A stretch of DNA of 64,000 nt from JBPOFY01 sp049889815 (GCA_049889815.1 JBMHCR010000013.1:62001-126000), one strand, 5' to 3'; counted from the first letter of the stretch, positions 7,303 to 17,252 are shown. Program-made: numbers and translations. The notes: generated from the letters alone by a model not told the origin.

Positions 7303-9384
7303 TTATCTCCCGTTCAGACGGTAGTCGTAGAGGACGTTGCCGATTTGGCGGAATGCCTCAGTCAATTCCGGGTATGGGGTGTCGGTGACATCAACGAGTC
7401 CGACGTTGTAATTCTCTTCGTCCGCACGACCGGCGATGTGGGAGTCGACCCACTGGAACCAGTGGACGCCGACGACTTGTGGATTGTCCAAGGCGCTTCT
7501 CAAATAGTCCTGGAGCAATGCTGCGCGCTCATTTTGGTCCACACCTTCCTTAAGGCCTGGGTGGAAATGTCCGCGGTCCGTGGCGCCGAAGTGGTATTCG
7601 CCGATGATGATAGGGCGATCAATGTGGTGCGGGAGGTGGAGGCTGCGGATGCTATACTGGTATTTATTATAGCTGACGACATCGCAGTAGAGGGCTGAGG
7701 CATGTGCGACAGCATCGTTGACCCAGGCAAAGCGGCAACCGAGGTAGAGGTGATTCGGAGCGGCCTTCTCGAGCTCGTCATGGATCATCTTAAAGTAAGT
7801 GTCCGCGGTTTTCGCGTAGAATTTTTCTAGGTCGCCGCGGGCGCGTTCAATGTCGGGCGTTTCGGTGGAGTCGAGCAAAGCTTGCCAGTTGGCGTGCTCG
7901 GTGTCCCATACGGCATTGAGTTTCTCAATAGTGGCATACTTCGTCTTGAGATCTTTAACAAAAACTCGCTTGGCTGGTTGGTCGGCCGGGCAGCTCAAGG
8001 TTTCAAGTGCCAGCGACATACCATCGTAACCCCAAGAAAGCTCGTTATCCACGAAGAATCCGATACACCAGGGGTCCTGGGTTTCTTTCTTGAGCCGTTT
8101 AAGTTCGCGTCGGACAACTTCGCGGAAGGAGGGGTCAAACACGTCGTGAAATTTACCCCAGTAGCCCTGTGAGGCTTCAAGCTGGCGATTTCCGCGCACC
8201 CAGAAGTTTGCAGTGTAAGGTGTGCGCCGCTGCAAGCAGAGTTCCCTGTCCGCCCAATTGGCGATAGTGTTCATCCCCCATGTTTTGAGTCGATGGTGGA
8301 CGGAGTCGTAAAACTTCACCTGCCAATCGCTGCCGTATTTTCGGAACAGGTTCGCTTCAAAGAAACGATACATTTGGAACGGGATCTTGTCTTTGTAGAA
8401 GCCATGGGGTGCCCAGTCGCTTTCACTATAGAACTGTCCGAGTGGACCATTCGGATCCGGAAGTCCTTCAAAGTAGTTTTCACGCCCTTCGACACCCGTG
8501 TAGCCAAAGCTCGCCGAGATACAGGTCGGTCCGTTGGACCAGAACAGGTAACCCTCAGGGTCTACGAAATACCATTTGCCCTGATACTTTTCGAGGCGGA
8601 AAAAACCAGTTGCTTTGAGTTGTGGACCGTCTTTCCAGCCGCCGAATTTACCGAGGCCAGGAACACCGGGATCGCGTCTCCATTGTTCCTTTTCTTCCTG
8701 ATAGACCTTTTTTAGGTCGGCATCGCTGCGGATTTTACCTTCCCAGTTCTTATGCTTGTTTTGACCGAACGCGTCGACAAAGGGAAGGTAGTTGGAGCCA
8801 TCGACAACTTTGACGCTACCTTCTGCTCGGATATCACTGACTTCGACGAGGACGGGAGCTTGGACGTGACCTGCGAAAACGGAAACGCGGTCAATGATGT
8901 CCAAATTCATGGTACTCTCGCCGGGATTTCGACGCATGCCCACAAGGCCGAGGGGTTCTTTGAAACGCCATGGCTCGGCGTAGAGGCGAAGTGTCATGGT
9001 GCGGGTTTCGCCCGGATCGTAGATGCCGTAGCCCTGAGCGTGCTGTGGCGCGTCTTCCTTTTTCTTGTAGGGATTATCGAGGCGCACTCCAAGCAATACA
9101 GGTTTGCTGCTTAGGTTGGTCAGCTCTGCTTTTACCGTATAGTATCCAGAAAGATCCCAAGGTTCGGCTGTTGGACGAAAAGTGATGTTGGGCCACTCTT
9201 CGGATCCGCTACTGGTGAAGATAATCGAGTCTTCTTTAACTTGCACTATACTGGTGTCGGCGAAGTCAATTTGCGGGTGCATTTTGCCCTCGCCGATACT
9301 CACGAGCTCGGTGGGGTCGGCGGTGCAGAACGCAGTTGCGAGGACAAGTGTTAGAGTTCCAAAAGCTAGCTTCAATTGGTTCAT
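7303..9384 (-). CDS. Exported GH50-family beta-agarase-like glycoside hydrolase
   Basis: A 693-residue clan GH-A hydrolase; GH50 enzymes are mostly exo-beta-agarases that release neoagarobiose. A signal peptide covers about 1-22. A beta-sandwich carbohydrate-binding-like domain occupies about 30-195. The TIM barrel begins with TGFFRLEKYQGKWYFVDPEG (259-278), then GMNTIANWAD (370-379). The proposed acid/base is E448 in FFVDNELSWG and the nucleophile E596 in IIIGEYHFG. It is the last gene of the operon whose other members degrade neoagarobiose, which supports agarase over other GH50 activities. Periplasmic or outer-surface location is predicted. Confidence 0.82.
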   Translation of the reverse strand: MNQLKLAFGTLTLVLATAFCTADPTELVSIGEGKMHPQIDFADTSIVQVKEDSIIFTSSGSEEWPNITFRPTAEPWDLSGYYTVKAELTNLSSKPVLLGVRLDNPYKKKEDAPQHAQGYGIYDPGETRTMTLRLYAEPWRFKEPLGLVGMRRNPGESTMNLDIIDRVSVFAGHVQAPVLVEVSDIRAEGSVKVVDGSNYLPFVDAFGQNKHKNWEGKIRSDADLKKVYQEEKEQWRRDPGVPGLGKFGGWKDGPQLKATGFFRLEKYQGKWYFVDPEGYLFWSNGPTCISASFGYTGVEGRENYFEGLPDPNGPLGQFYSESDWAPHGFYKDKIPFQMYRFFEANLFRKYGSDWQVKFYDSVHHRLKTWGMNTIANWADRELCLQRRTPYTANFWVRGNRQLEASQGYWGKFHDVFDPSFREVVRRELKRLKKETQDPWCIGFFVDNELSWGYDGMSLALETLSCPADQPAKRVFVKDLKTKYATIEKLNAVWDTEHANWQALLDSTETPDIERARGDLEKFYAKTADTYFKMIHDELEKAAPNHLYLGCRFAWVNDAVAHASALYCDVVSYNKYQYSIRSLHLPHHIDRPIIIGEYHFGATDRGHFHPGLKEGVDQNERAALLQDYLRSALDNPQVVGVHWFQWVDSHIAGRADEENYNVGLVDVTDTPYPELTEAFRQIGNVLYDYRLNGR

Positions 9385-9415
9385 GCGGTGAAAAGGACTG
9401 TGTGGGTTAAACTAC

Positions 9416-11011
9416 TTACTCACTAGAAGTTTTACCACGTCGACTTTCAAGTTCTGCACGTATTTCCATCATCTTGTCCTTGGTGAGTGGATATTTCATC
9501 AAGAGCCCAAGGCAGATCAAAAGGGCGACGACTTGTGGCAATGTGTAGAGTGCGCGCATGCGTTCCATGGTTCCTTCAGGCTGTTGAGCCATGATTGCTT
9601 TGCGCTCCATATTGTCCGTGAACATCTGTAGTGAGATGGCTTCTCCACCGTCCTCGAGGTATCTCTCGGAATCAGGTAGGGCGTTGTATTCGGCCTCAGC
9701 TTGAATAGCGACTTGTTCTTTGACCCCATCGTCGAGGCTGGTGTCGAATTTAACGACATAATCAATGACCAGACCTGCGACTAAAATGGCAATGGTCATC
9801 GCGATCTTGTTGCAGTAATTGGTGATCGCAGCAACGAGACCTTCACTACGTGTGCCGGTGTTGTATTCGTCCCAGTCGCAGACATCAGCGCGCATAGAGA
9901 GAATCAAGACCCAAAAGCCACATTCGCCGATGGAGACGAGTGGCTTGAATGCCAGCGAAAGCCAAGGACGGCCCGGGAGTGTGGTAAAGTACATACCTAC
10001 AAAGGCCACGATCAAGGTGATTACCGAAGCAATCATGATCTTATGCTTGTCAACCTTGTCAGTTAATTTGCCGATCACTGCGGCTGCGATGATTGCAAAC
10101 GCAAAGCGCAGGGTCCCATCAATGCCGCCAAGGCTGGCACCGCGAAGAACATCACCACCATAAATATAATAAACGTTTACGAAATAGGAAAGGCTCGCTG
10201 TCGCCATGATCGCGAACAGATAGGTTGCAATGATTCCAATAACGATGAGCAAAGGTTTGTTCTTGGAGAGCGCTCGAATACCATCCCAAAAGCTGTTGGT
10301 GCCTTCTTTTACGGCGATTTCTTTGTAGCGCTCTTTGTTAAAGATCGCGGGTAGGATGCCGGCTCCGATGATGACGATGGCAATGAAGATACTGACCACT
10401 CGGACACCATTGATCTCACCGCCAATTGCTGGTTTTGCAGCAAGCCAGGCGGCGAAAGGGAAGACCCAAACGATCCCGAGATTGAATAGCTCTTGGACAT
10501 ATTTACGGACGACAAAGATCTTACTTCGTTCCCGATAGTCGGGAGTGAGCTCAGATCCTAACGCTTCATAGGGCACCGAGAAGATTGAGTAGAAGGAGAA
10601 GAAAATTAGCAGCGCCGCGAACAGATAAACAGTAATCGCGGTTTGGGACCATGACTCAGGCACCAGCCAGATCAGCGGAAACATGAGTCCCGTCGTTATC
10701 GCGCCGACAAAAATGAAGGGCTTTCGTCGACCATACTGGCTCTTGCATGCATCAGAGAGGCGTCCTGCTAGTGGATCCGTAAATGCGTCCCAACAACGGG
10801 CGACTGCCAGCGCGATGCCCACGATGCTTGCTTTTAAGCCGAGGAAATCGACGAAGAAAGGCGTTACGAAGATCCAGACCAAGCAAACGTTTGCGTAGTG
10901 ATCTGAAACAACCCCCATCGAGAAGGTGATCTTTTCGAACAATGGGACTTTGTCTTCGGGTTTGGTTGCTTCGGGATCTACGTTGGACGCTTGGGCGGGG
11001 CTTGTTGACAT
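9416..11011 (-). CDS. GPH-family sugar:cation symporter
   Basis: A 531-residue inner-membrane transporter of the glycoside-pentoside-hexuronide family (MFS superfamily) with about 12 hydrophobic segments. The family motif around 72-94 (DAFTDPLAGRLSD, then GRRKPF) is clear. It has a 110-residue less hydrophobic insert near 425-490 before the last helix, longer than in MelB-type members. Operon position between GH2 beta-galactosidase and exported GH50 indicates import of neoagarobiose or short agaro-oligosaccharides; this is inferred from context. Confidence 0.88.
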   Translation of the reverse strand: MSTSPAQASNVDPEATKPEDKVPLFEKITFSMGVVSDHYANVCLVWIFVTPFFVDFLGLKASIVGIALAVARCWDAFTDPLAGRLSDACKSQYGRRKPFIFVGAITTGLMFPLIWLVPESWSQTAITVYLFAALLIFFSFYSIFSVPYEALGSELTPDYRERSKIFVVRKYVQELFNLGIVWVFPFAAWLAAKPAIGGEINGVRVVSIFIAIVIIGAGILPAIFNKERYKEIAVKEGTNSFWDGIRALSKNKPLLIVIGIIATYLFAIMATASLSYFVNVYYIYGGDVLRGASLGGIDGTLRFAFAIIAAAVIGKLTDKVDKHKIMIASVITLIVAFVGMYFTTLPGRPWLSLAFKPLVSIGECGFWVLILSMRADVCDWDEYNTGTRSEGLVAAITNYCNKIAMTIAILVAGLVIDYVVKFDTSLDDGVKEQVAIQAEAEYNALPDSERYLEDGGEAISLQMFTDNMERKAIMAQQPEGTMERMRALYTLPQVVALLICLGLLMKYPLTKDKMMEIRAELESRRGKTSSE

Positions 11012-11046
11012 ATTTTTTGGGGATGAGACGCCTATTGGGCAGATTT

Positions 11047-13503
11047 TTAGAGGGATTTCACGTTTACAGTGAGGGTGTTACTGCTGAGTGAGCCTGATTT
11101 CGCCGAGACTGTGATTTCGCCGCCATCTTTAGTCGACTGTAAAATGAGCAGTGCGCGACCTTCGTTGGTGGTGACTTTATCGGTTTGATAGTCTTGAGTG
11201 CTGCTGATACTGCCATTGTCGACGCCGAGCAATTTGTAGGGGCCGGCAATGTCGAATTCAAGATCATGAGGCATGTTTCGGAGCGGAGTTTGGTTGGAAT
11301 CGAAGAGTTCGGCGGTGACGTGAACCACGTCGTAGCCATCCGCTTTCAGTTCAGTTGTGTCCGTAGACAATTTAATATGTGCCAATTCGCCGGATGTTTG
11401 CAGCGAAGTTTCGATTGATGCTCCGCCCGTAGTAAAGCCTTTTGCGGAAATACATCCGGACTGGTAAGGAACCGTCCACTTATAGATGCGGTCCTCGTGG
11501 TCTGCGAGTGTTTGCACGCCAAGGCTCTCGCCATCCAAGAAGAGTTCCACACGGGCACAGTTAGAGTAAACTTCGACCACAGTGGTGTCGCCGTCAGAGT
11601 AGTTCCAGTGTTGGTTCACATCGTGCCAGAACCAAGTGCGGGTCTTCCAGGCGTCCTTTTCCTTATCGATCGGATTGCCGCCCTCGTCGAGTTTCCAGTT
11701 GGAGTCCTCGAGCTTCTGAGTGGCCAGATGAATTGTTGGTTCTTCGAGCCAGAGGCTCTTCATCATTTGGAACTGGGGCTTCTCGAAGCCAGCTAGATCG
11801 AGTAGCCCGCAGCCGAGTGACTTCATTGGCCATTTGTCGTTGGCCTCTCCGAGGTAGTCGACACCAGTCCAGATGAAGAAACCGCTGATGAAATCGCGCT
11901 CGATCACGTGCTTCCAATCGTGCCATTGACCGAGATTTTCGGTGCCCATGATCACTTTGTCCGGAAAATGCTCGTGAGTCGGTGTGTAGTGCACCTGCCC
12001 GTAGCTGAAGCCGACGATGTCGAGTGCGTCCGCGTAGCCAGAGACCATACTCGCACTTGGCAGAATGCAGTTCGCGACCACCGGGCGGGTGGTGTCGAGT
12101 GCACGGGTCCATTCGCCCAGCTTCTTCGCAGTCTCGCCGATCTGATGAGCTTCCTGCGGATTCGAGAACATGCGTTCCTTGATTTCTTCGGGCGAGTAGG
12201 GAGGTAGCTCCCAGAAATAGTTGCCCTCCCAACTTGGATTAAAGTATCCCGTCGCTTCAGACTGACTTGGATAGGTCCATTCGACTTCGTTACCGATGCT
12301 CCATTGGATGATGGACGGGTGGTTGCGGCCGCGAAGCATGGTGACTTCAAGGTCGTGCTTTGCCCACTCCTGGAAGTGTTCGGTATAGCCGTTGGTGACG
12401 TAGTCTTCTTTTTGCTGGTTTTGGTTCAGACGCTTGTCCTTCGGATAGTCCCACTCGTCGAAGAATTCGTCCTGGACGAGGAAGCCCATTTCGTCGCAAA
12501 GGTCGAGCAGAGCGTCGGAGCTCGGATTGTGTGCCATGCGGATGGCATTGCAGCCACCGTTTTTTAAGGTCTTTAGGCGTCGGCGCCACACGCCGTCCGG
12601 CACGGCGCCGCCGACGAGTCCGCCGTCGTGGTGGAGGCAGACGCCCTTGATTTTCATGTTTTCGCCGTTGAGGAAGAAGCCTTTATTGACGTCGAACACG
12701 ATTGAGCGAATACCGACGCGCGTTTCGTGAGTTTGAACAACCGCACCGTTCTGTTCGATGGTGCTGATGACCGTATAAAGGTTGGGCGTGTCGACGGACC
12801 AGAGCTTAGGATTGTTGACTGCGAGGTTTTGGATGTTCTTGCTTTCGCTTTCGATGCTGAGCGTTTCCGAAGCTTCGGCGGTGGTGTTGCCATCGGCATC
12901 GACAAGTTTGTGCGATAGAGTGAGCTCCTGCACTGCTCCCGTGTGATTCACGAGCGTCGTTTCGATCTGCACACTTGCTGCGGATTCAGAGACTTCTGGA
13001 GTCGTCGCAAAGGTGCCCCAGATTGGGATTTGCAGCTTCGGTAGGCTGACGAGCTGAACATCGCGATAGATGCCTGATCCGGTATACCAGCGACTGTCTG
13101 CATAGCGGCTGTGATCGACACGGACGCTGAGCACGTTGCCCGTGCCGTCTTCGGTCAGGTAGGGCGTTAGGTCGAATTGGATCGGCGTATATCCGTAGGG
13201 ATGGAAGCCGAGCTTCTCGCCGTTGATCCAGATTTCAGAATTGTTGTAGATACCATCGAAAAGCACGTAGGTGAGCTCTCCCTTGCTGACGTCCACATCA
13301 AAGTGCTTGCGATACCAGCCGATACCACCGGGTAGATAGCCGGTCGCGCCTTCGAGGTCCTTGTTGAAAGACGCTTCGACACTCCAATCGTGCGGGAGAT
13401 TCAGCTCGCGCCATGCGGAGTCATCGTAGTCGTGCTGCGACGACGAAGCAACGTCGGCTAGCTTGAATTTCCAGCCGAAATTGAAGTCTTGGTAGTGGCT
13501 CAT
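11047..13503 (-). CDS. GH2 beta-galactosidase
   Basis: An 818-residue GH2 enzyme without signal peptide, so probably cytoplasmic. Order: sugar-binding jelly roll (1-155), immunoglobulin-like domain (160-262), TIM barrel (265-590) with acid/base E406 in SIGNEVEW and nucleophile E522 in MGTENLGQW, then a DUF4982-like domain and a C-terminal invasin-like beta domain (about 715-818). Start codon overlaps the stop of the upstream fusion gene in TAATG, so the two are translationally coupled. In agar pathways a GH2 removes terminal galactose from agaro-oligosaccharides, which fits here. Confidence 0.9.
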   Translation of the reverse strand: MSHYQDFNFGWKFKLADVASSSQHDYDDSAWRELNLPHDWSVEASFNKDLEGATGYLPGGIGWYRKHFDVDVSKGELTYVLFDGIYNNSEIWINGEKLGFHPYGYTPIQFDLTPYLTEDGTGNVLSVRVDHSRYADSRWYTGSGIYRDVQLVSLPKLQIPIWGTFATTPEVSESAASVQIETTLVNHTGAVQELTLSHKLVDADGNTTAEASETLSIESESKNIQNLAVNNPKLWSVDTPNLYTVISTIEQNGAVVQTHETRVGIRSIVFDVNKGFFLNGENMKIKGVCLHHDGGLVGGAVPDGVWRRRLKTLKNGGCNAIRMAHNPSSDALLDLCDEMGFLVQDEFFDEWDYPKDKRLNQNQQKEDYVTNGYTEHFQEWAKHDLEVTMLRGRNHPSIIQWSIGNEVEWTYPSQSEATGYFNPSWEGNYFWELPPYSPEEIKERMFSNPQEAHQIGETAKKLGEWTRALDTTRPVVANCILPSASMVSGYADALDIVGFSYGQVHYTPTHEHFPDKVIMGTENLGQWHDWKHVIERDFISGFFIWTGVDYLGEANDKWPMKSLGCGLLDLAGFEKPQFQMMKSLWLEEPTIHLATQKLEDSNWKLDEGGNPIDKEKDAWKTRTWFWHDVNQHWNYSDGDTTVVEVYSNCARVELFLDGESLGVQTLADHEDRIYKWTVPYQSGCISAKGFTTGGASIETSLQTSGELAHIKLSTDTTELKADGYDVVHVTAELFDSNQTPLRNMPHDLEFDIAGPYKLLGVDNGSISSTQDYQTDKVTTNEGRALLILQSTKDGGEITVSAKSGSLSSNTLTVNVKSL

Positions 13504-15671
13504 TACTCGTAGGTGTCGCGGGAGTTAAAGTATTTTTTGAGGTCTTCGCTGACTTCAAAGCGTTTGATGTAGCCGATATCGTTGGTCACGATGTGGCAAA
13601 GGCCCCAGCGCAGACCTTCGAGTGGTCCCTTGTCGTGATCCGGTGTGCGGAAGAGACCGTTTGCCTCTGGTGCGCCCTTGATGTGCGCCATGATTTCGAA
13701 GTTCACGCCGTCTGGAGACCATTGCAGTGTGTTACGCTCCGGACCGTCGGTCGTGAGCATTGCGGCGATACCGCCGTGGTAAGGCCAGACGCAGATCTCG
13801 TGACCCGAGTTGGTAATCGGATTCAGAGGGCTGCGCACGTAAGGACCTTCTGGTTTGTCGGCAATCGCGACACCCCATTTGGTTTCACGACCACCGTAGA
13901 ACATCTCTTCACCCATCGGTTCACCCTTATAGTATAGGTAGAACTTACCATTGAAAGGGATGAGGCATGGGTCGTGCACCTTATGGCTGTCGAAGCCGCC
14001 TTTTTTCTTAACAAGGAAACGATTGTCTTCTTCGCCGTCCCATTCGCCGTTGGCTGTGGTTTTAAGAATTGGACCGTCGACCTTGGTCCATGGTCCGTAG
14101 GGTGAGTCAGCGACCGCCATGGAAATGTGCTCCATGGAGCGGCGTAGGTAAGGGGCCTGCACAACTTGATAGGTGAGGTAGAATTTACCTTCCCATTCCA
14201 TCACTTCAGGAGTGAACACGGAGCGGTCATCGTAGGAGCCTTCGGGGCCGCGTGCGACTGCGAGCGCTTGCTCTTCCCAGTGCCATCCGTCCTTACTGGT
14301 TGCATGCCAGATGTCGCACTTATCCCAGGGGAACGTCTTGTTGTCGTGGTCGCCGGTGCCGAAACCGTAGTTCTTGCCGATCGCACGGCTGTAGTAGGTA
14401 TGGTAAACACCGTCGACCTCGATCACCGCACTCGGATCGCGACGCACAACGTCTTCTTTGATCTCTGCAAGGTCGCCGGTGATGTCCTTCTCGTGGATTT
14501 CGCAATACCATTCGTTGCCCTTGGCTGTATTGTCCAAACGGATACTTGCAGCACTGAGTGATTGGGAAACGCCCGGCTTTGGATCCACCTCGTAGGGCTC
14601 CAACTTGCTCCAATCAAATGTGACACCGGTGCCCGGTTCGTCGGAAGCGACGGCGCGGTGGTTTTCGACAACCAACGGGCGAGTGGTGTATTCATCGATT
14701 GGGAAACTATGGACTTCGATCCAACCGGCATCCGGCTGTGAAGAAAGCAGACTGACATGCAGCTCTTGCATACCGTGTGTGCAGACGGTTACGCCGTGCT
14801 CGTGTGCGAGCTTTGCTGCTGCGAGCCATCCTGAAACACCACCACAGTTGGAAGCGTCCGGCTGAATGTAGCTGAGCTTTGCTTGATCCAGCGCGTAGCC
14901 GTGCTCATGGATGGTGTGGAGGTTCTCACCCATCGCGAGCGGCACGCCGGTTTCATCAGCGATACGTGCAAAGCCCTTGTAGTCGTCCGGAAGTGTTGGC
15001 TCTTCAAACCATACGATGTTGTATTTCGAAAATTCCTTCGCGGCGACGATTGCTTCGTCGACGGTCATCGAGTAGTTGGCATCGACCATGAAATCGATGT
15101 CCGGGCCGATGAGCTCGCGCACCGCTTTTACACGCGCGACATCGTCTTCGAGCTTGTCCTGACCGACCTTGATCTTCACACCGTTGAAGCCGGCATCGAG
15201 ATAGCCTTGAATGTTCTTGAGTAATTTATCGAGTGGGAAGTTCAGGTCGATGCCACCACAATAAGCCTTGCAGGTATTGTCGGCTCCGCCGGCGACTTTC
15301 CAGAGCGGTTCGCCGGCTTTTTTACAGCGTGCGTCCCACAGTGCGATGTCGATCGCGGAGACAGCAAATGCTGCGATGCCGCCACGTGCGACGTAGTGCA
15401 CGTGCCACTCCATGAAGTCGTAAATTGCCTCGATATCATCGCCATCCTGACCGATCAGTGCTTGGGTAAAGTCGTGCTCGAGCATCGCCTTGATTGCACG
15501 ACCACCTTTACCGCCGGTGTATGTGTAACCCGTGCCTTCGGTGCCGTCTTCCAGTGTGATCGTAACGGTTACCAGTTCAAAGTGTGTGTGCGCACCGTGC
15601 TTGGCATCTTCTAGAACTTCAGGGAGAGGCACTTCGAAGAGGCGCGTGATGATTGATTTGATGGGATTCAT
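13503..15671 (-). CDS. Fusion: 3,6-anhydro-L-galactonate cycloisomerase and GH117 neoagarobiose hydrolase
   Basis: A 722-residue bifunctional protein in one uninterrupted frame. Residues 1-362 are an enolase-superfamily cycloisomerase: Lys motif VKIKVG (165-170) and metal ligands D198, E223 and E249 (FMVDAN, WFEEP, MGEN). Residues about 370-722 are a complete five-bladed GH117 propeller: RRDPS with D412, YDDRSVFTPE (480-489), FDSHKVHDP with D567, and TNSGHE with H624/E625. GH117 frees 3,6-anhydro-L-galactose from neoagarobiose; the cycloisomerase turns the oxidised sugar into 2-keto-3-deoxygalactonate. The linker is only about 10 residues. I start at the ATG at 15671 because family members begin there; the frame extends to 15740. 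No signal peptide, so cytoplasmic. Confidence 0.92.
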   Translation of the reverse strand: MNPIKSIITRLFEVPLPEVLEDAKHGAHTHFELVTVTITLEDGTEGTGYTYTGGKGGRAIKAMLEHDFTQALIGQDGDDIEAIYDFMEWHVHYVARGGIAAFAVSAIDIALWDARCKKAGEPLWKVAGGADNTCKAYCGGIDLNFPLDKLLKNIQGYLDAGFNGVKIKVGQDKLEDDVARVKAVRELIGPDIDFMVDANYSMTVDEAIVAAKEFSKYNIVWFEEPTLPDDYKGFARIADETGVPLAMGENLHTIHEHGYALDQAKLSYIQPDASNCGGVSGWLAAAKLAHEHGVTVCTHGMQELHVSLLSSQPDAGWIEVHSFPIDEYTTRPLVVENHRAVASDEPGTGVTFDWSKLEPYEVDPKPGVSQSLSAASIRLDNTAKGNEWYCEIHEKDITGDLAEIKEDVVRRDPSAVIEVDGVYHTYYSRAIGKNYGFGTGDHDNKTFPWDKCDIWHATSKDGWHWEEQALAVARGPEGSYDDRSVFTPEVMEWEGKFYLTYQVVQAPYLRRSMEHISMAVADSPYGPWTKVDGPILKTTANGEWDGEEDNRFLVKKKGGFDSHKVHDPCLIPFNGKFYLYYKGEPMGEEMFYGGRETKWGVAIADKPEGPYVRSPLNPITNSGHEICVWPYHGGIAAMLTTDGPERNTLQWSPDGVNFEIMAHIKGAPEANGLFRTPDHDKGPLEGLRWGLCHIVTNDIGYIKRFEVSEDLKKYFNSRDTYE

Positions 15672-15733
15672 TGAATCAAGGAGTCGAGTGAGTCGTTTAA
15701 ATGATGAGATGGGGAGTGGGTTAGAGCCGAGAG

Positions 15734-15760
15734 GAACCAAGCGGTTTGACCACTTGGTTC
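15734..15760 (-). other. Hairpin between dehydrogenase and fusion gene
   Basis: GAACCAAG (15734-15741) pairs perfectly with CTTGGTTC (15753-15760), with two further G-C pairs inside. There is no T-tract on the minus strand, so it is not a standard terminator. In the operon mRNA it would fold in the 141-nt gap after the dehydrogenase and could protect a processed end or attenuate. Confidence 0.5.
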
Positions 15761-15812
15761 TTTAGGGTTAACATCGGCAGTGGGGGGTGTCGCCGAAGAT
15801 CTAGGGAGCGTT

Positions 15813-17252
15813 TTAGAACTTCACGTAGAAGGTCTTCTTTTCGAGATACTGCTCGAAGCCATACTTGCCGTCTTCACCACCGGTGCCACTGAGCTTGTAA
15901 CCGTTGTGGAAACCTTGGTGCTGCTCGCCGTGTCCGCGGTTGATGTAGATCTCGCCACACTCCAACTCGTCGTTGAGGCGCAGGATATTCTTCATGTTTT
16001 GTGTGCAGACCATCGCCGCGAGACCGTAGTCGCAGTCGTTGGCGTAGCCGATGACTTCTTCGAGTGTGCTGAATTTGATAATCGGAAGGATCGGACCAAA
16101 AGACTCTTCGTGCACGATGGTCATGTCCTGCTTCACATCAGTAAGAATGGTCGGTTCGAACCAGTTGCCCTTTTCAAACTCAGGACCTTCGGGGCGTTTG
16201 CCACCGAAAGCGAGTGTTGCGCCTTCTTCGACGCTGATCTTCACGAGGTGCTCCATGTGGGAGAGTTCCTTGGCGTTTACCTTTGGACCCATATCGGAGT
16301 CTTCCTCCATTGGGTCGCCGACTTTGATCGCTTTGACCTTAACCATGAATTTTTCCATGAATGCGTCGTAGATAGACTCTTGCACATACATGCGCTCGTT
16401 ACAGGTGCAGACCTGACCACAGTTATCGAAACGAGAGTGCAGTGCCGCGTCGGCGGCGACGTCGAGGTCCGCATCTTCGAGCACGATAAAAGGCGCTTTG
16501 CCACCGAGCTCGAGCTGGCAGTGCGCCATGTTGTCGGCAGTTGCCTTGATGATCGCCTGACCCGCAGGCGTGCTACCAGTCATTGAAACCATCTTGGTTA
16601 TCGGGTGGCGGCAGAGTTGGTCACCCATGGTGCGACCTGGACCAGTGACGATGTTGAGCACACCGTTAGGGATGCCCGCCCTCTTGGCGAGCTCCGCGAG
16701 TTCTAGAGTTGCGAGCGGTGTTTCGGATGTTGGCTTTACGACGATGGTGTTGCCTGCAACCAATGCTGGACCGATCTTGCGACCAGCCAGTGCAAGCGGG
16801 AAGTTCCAAGCAGTGATTGCGACGACTACACCACGCGGGTTCTTGTGAATCCAAATATGCTCATCTGGGTTGTCGGACTTAACGATGTCGCCATCCATGC
16901 TGCGGGACCACTCACATGCGTATTCGATAAAGGAGCAGGTGACCGCGACTTCCATACGCGCAACTTTGAGGAGCTTACCCTGTTCTTGTGTGAGGAGCTC
17001 AGCGAGGCGCTCACTGTTGGCTTTGATTTCAGAAACAAAGTTTCTAAGGATGTCGGCACGTTGGCGGGGTGGCATTGCGCGCCATGCTGGCTGTGCCTTT
17101 TCTGCTGCCTCAAGCGCTGCTATTGCGTCCGCTTCGTTGCCGTTCGCTATGGTCGCGATAGGCTCGTTTGTGGAAGGGCTGAGCACCTGTTCGGTCCCGC
17201 CACTCTGTGGAGCCACCCAGTGTCCGTCGATAAAAAGTTGGTATTCGTTCAT
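15813..17252 (-). CDS. Aldehyde dehydrogenase, probable 3,6-anhydro-L-galactose dehydrogenase
   Basis: A 479-residue NAD(P)-dependent aldehyde dehydrogenase with AWNFPLAL (148-155), general base E248 in LELGGKAPF and catalytic C282 in NCGQVC. It resembles lactaldehyde/glycolaldehyde-type dehydrogenases, the subgroup that contains the characterised anhydrogalactose dehydrogenases. Position directly before the cycloisomerase-GH117 fusion supplies the missing middle step: oxidation of anhydrogalactose to anhydrogalactonate. An AGGAA Shine-Dalgarno lies just upstream of the ATG at 17252. The substrate assignment rests on context plus family. Confidence 0.87.
   Translation of the reverse strand: MNEYQLFIDGHWVAPQSGGTEQVLSPSTNEPIATIANGNEADAIAALEAAEKAQPAWRAMPPRQRADILRNFVSEIKANSERLAELLTQEQGKLLKVARMEVAVTCSFIEYACEWSRSMDGDIVKSDNPDEHIWIHKNPRGVVVAITAWNFPLALAGRKIGPALVAGNTIVVKPTSETPLATLELAELAKRAGIPNGVLNIVTGPGRTMGDQLCRHPITKMVSMTGSTPAGQAIIKATADNMAHCQLELGGKAPFIVLEDADLDVAADAALHSRFDNCGQVCTCNERMYVQESIYDAFMEKFMVKVKAIKVGDPMEEDSDMGPKVNAKELSHMEHLVKISVEEGATLAFGGKRPEGPEFEKGNWFEPTILTDVKQDMTIVHEESFGPILPIIKFSTLEEVIGYANDCDYGLAAMVCTQNMKNILRLNDELECGEIYINRGHGEQHQGFHNGYKLSGTGGEDGKYGFEQYLEKKTFYVKF

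Noticed and set aside
11663..12232. 189-codon open frame within the GH2 beta-galactosidase
   Set aside because: It is a different-frame shadow in a high-GC coding gene with low-complexity Arg/Gly composition; the GH2 frame has all motifs.
13503..15671. Fusion as two separate genes merged by a sequencing error
   Set aside because: The frame is open through a plausible linker and both halves are complete; an indel would have to remove both a stop and a start without disturbing either domain. Resequencing would settle it.
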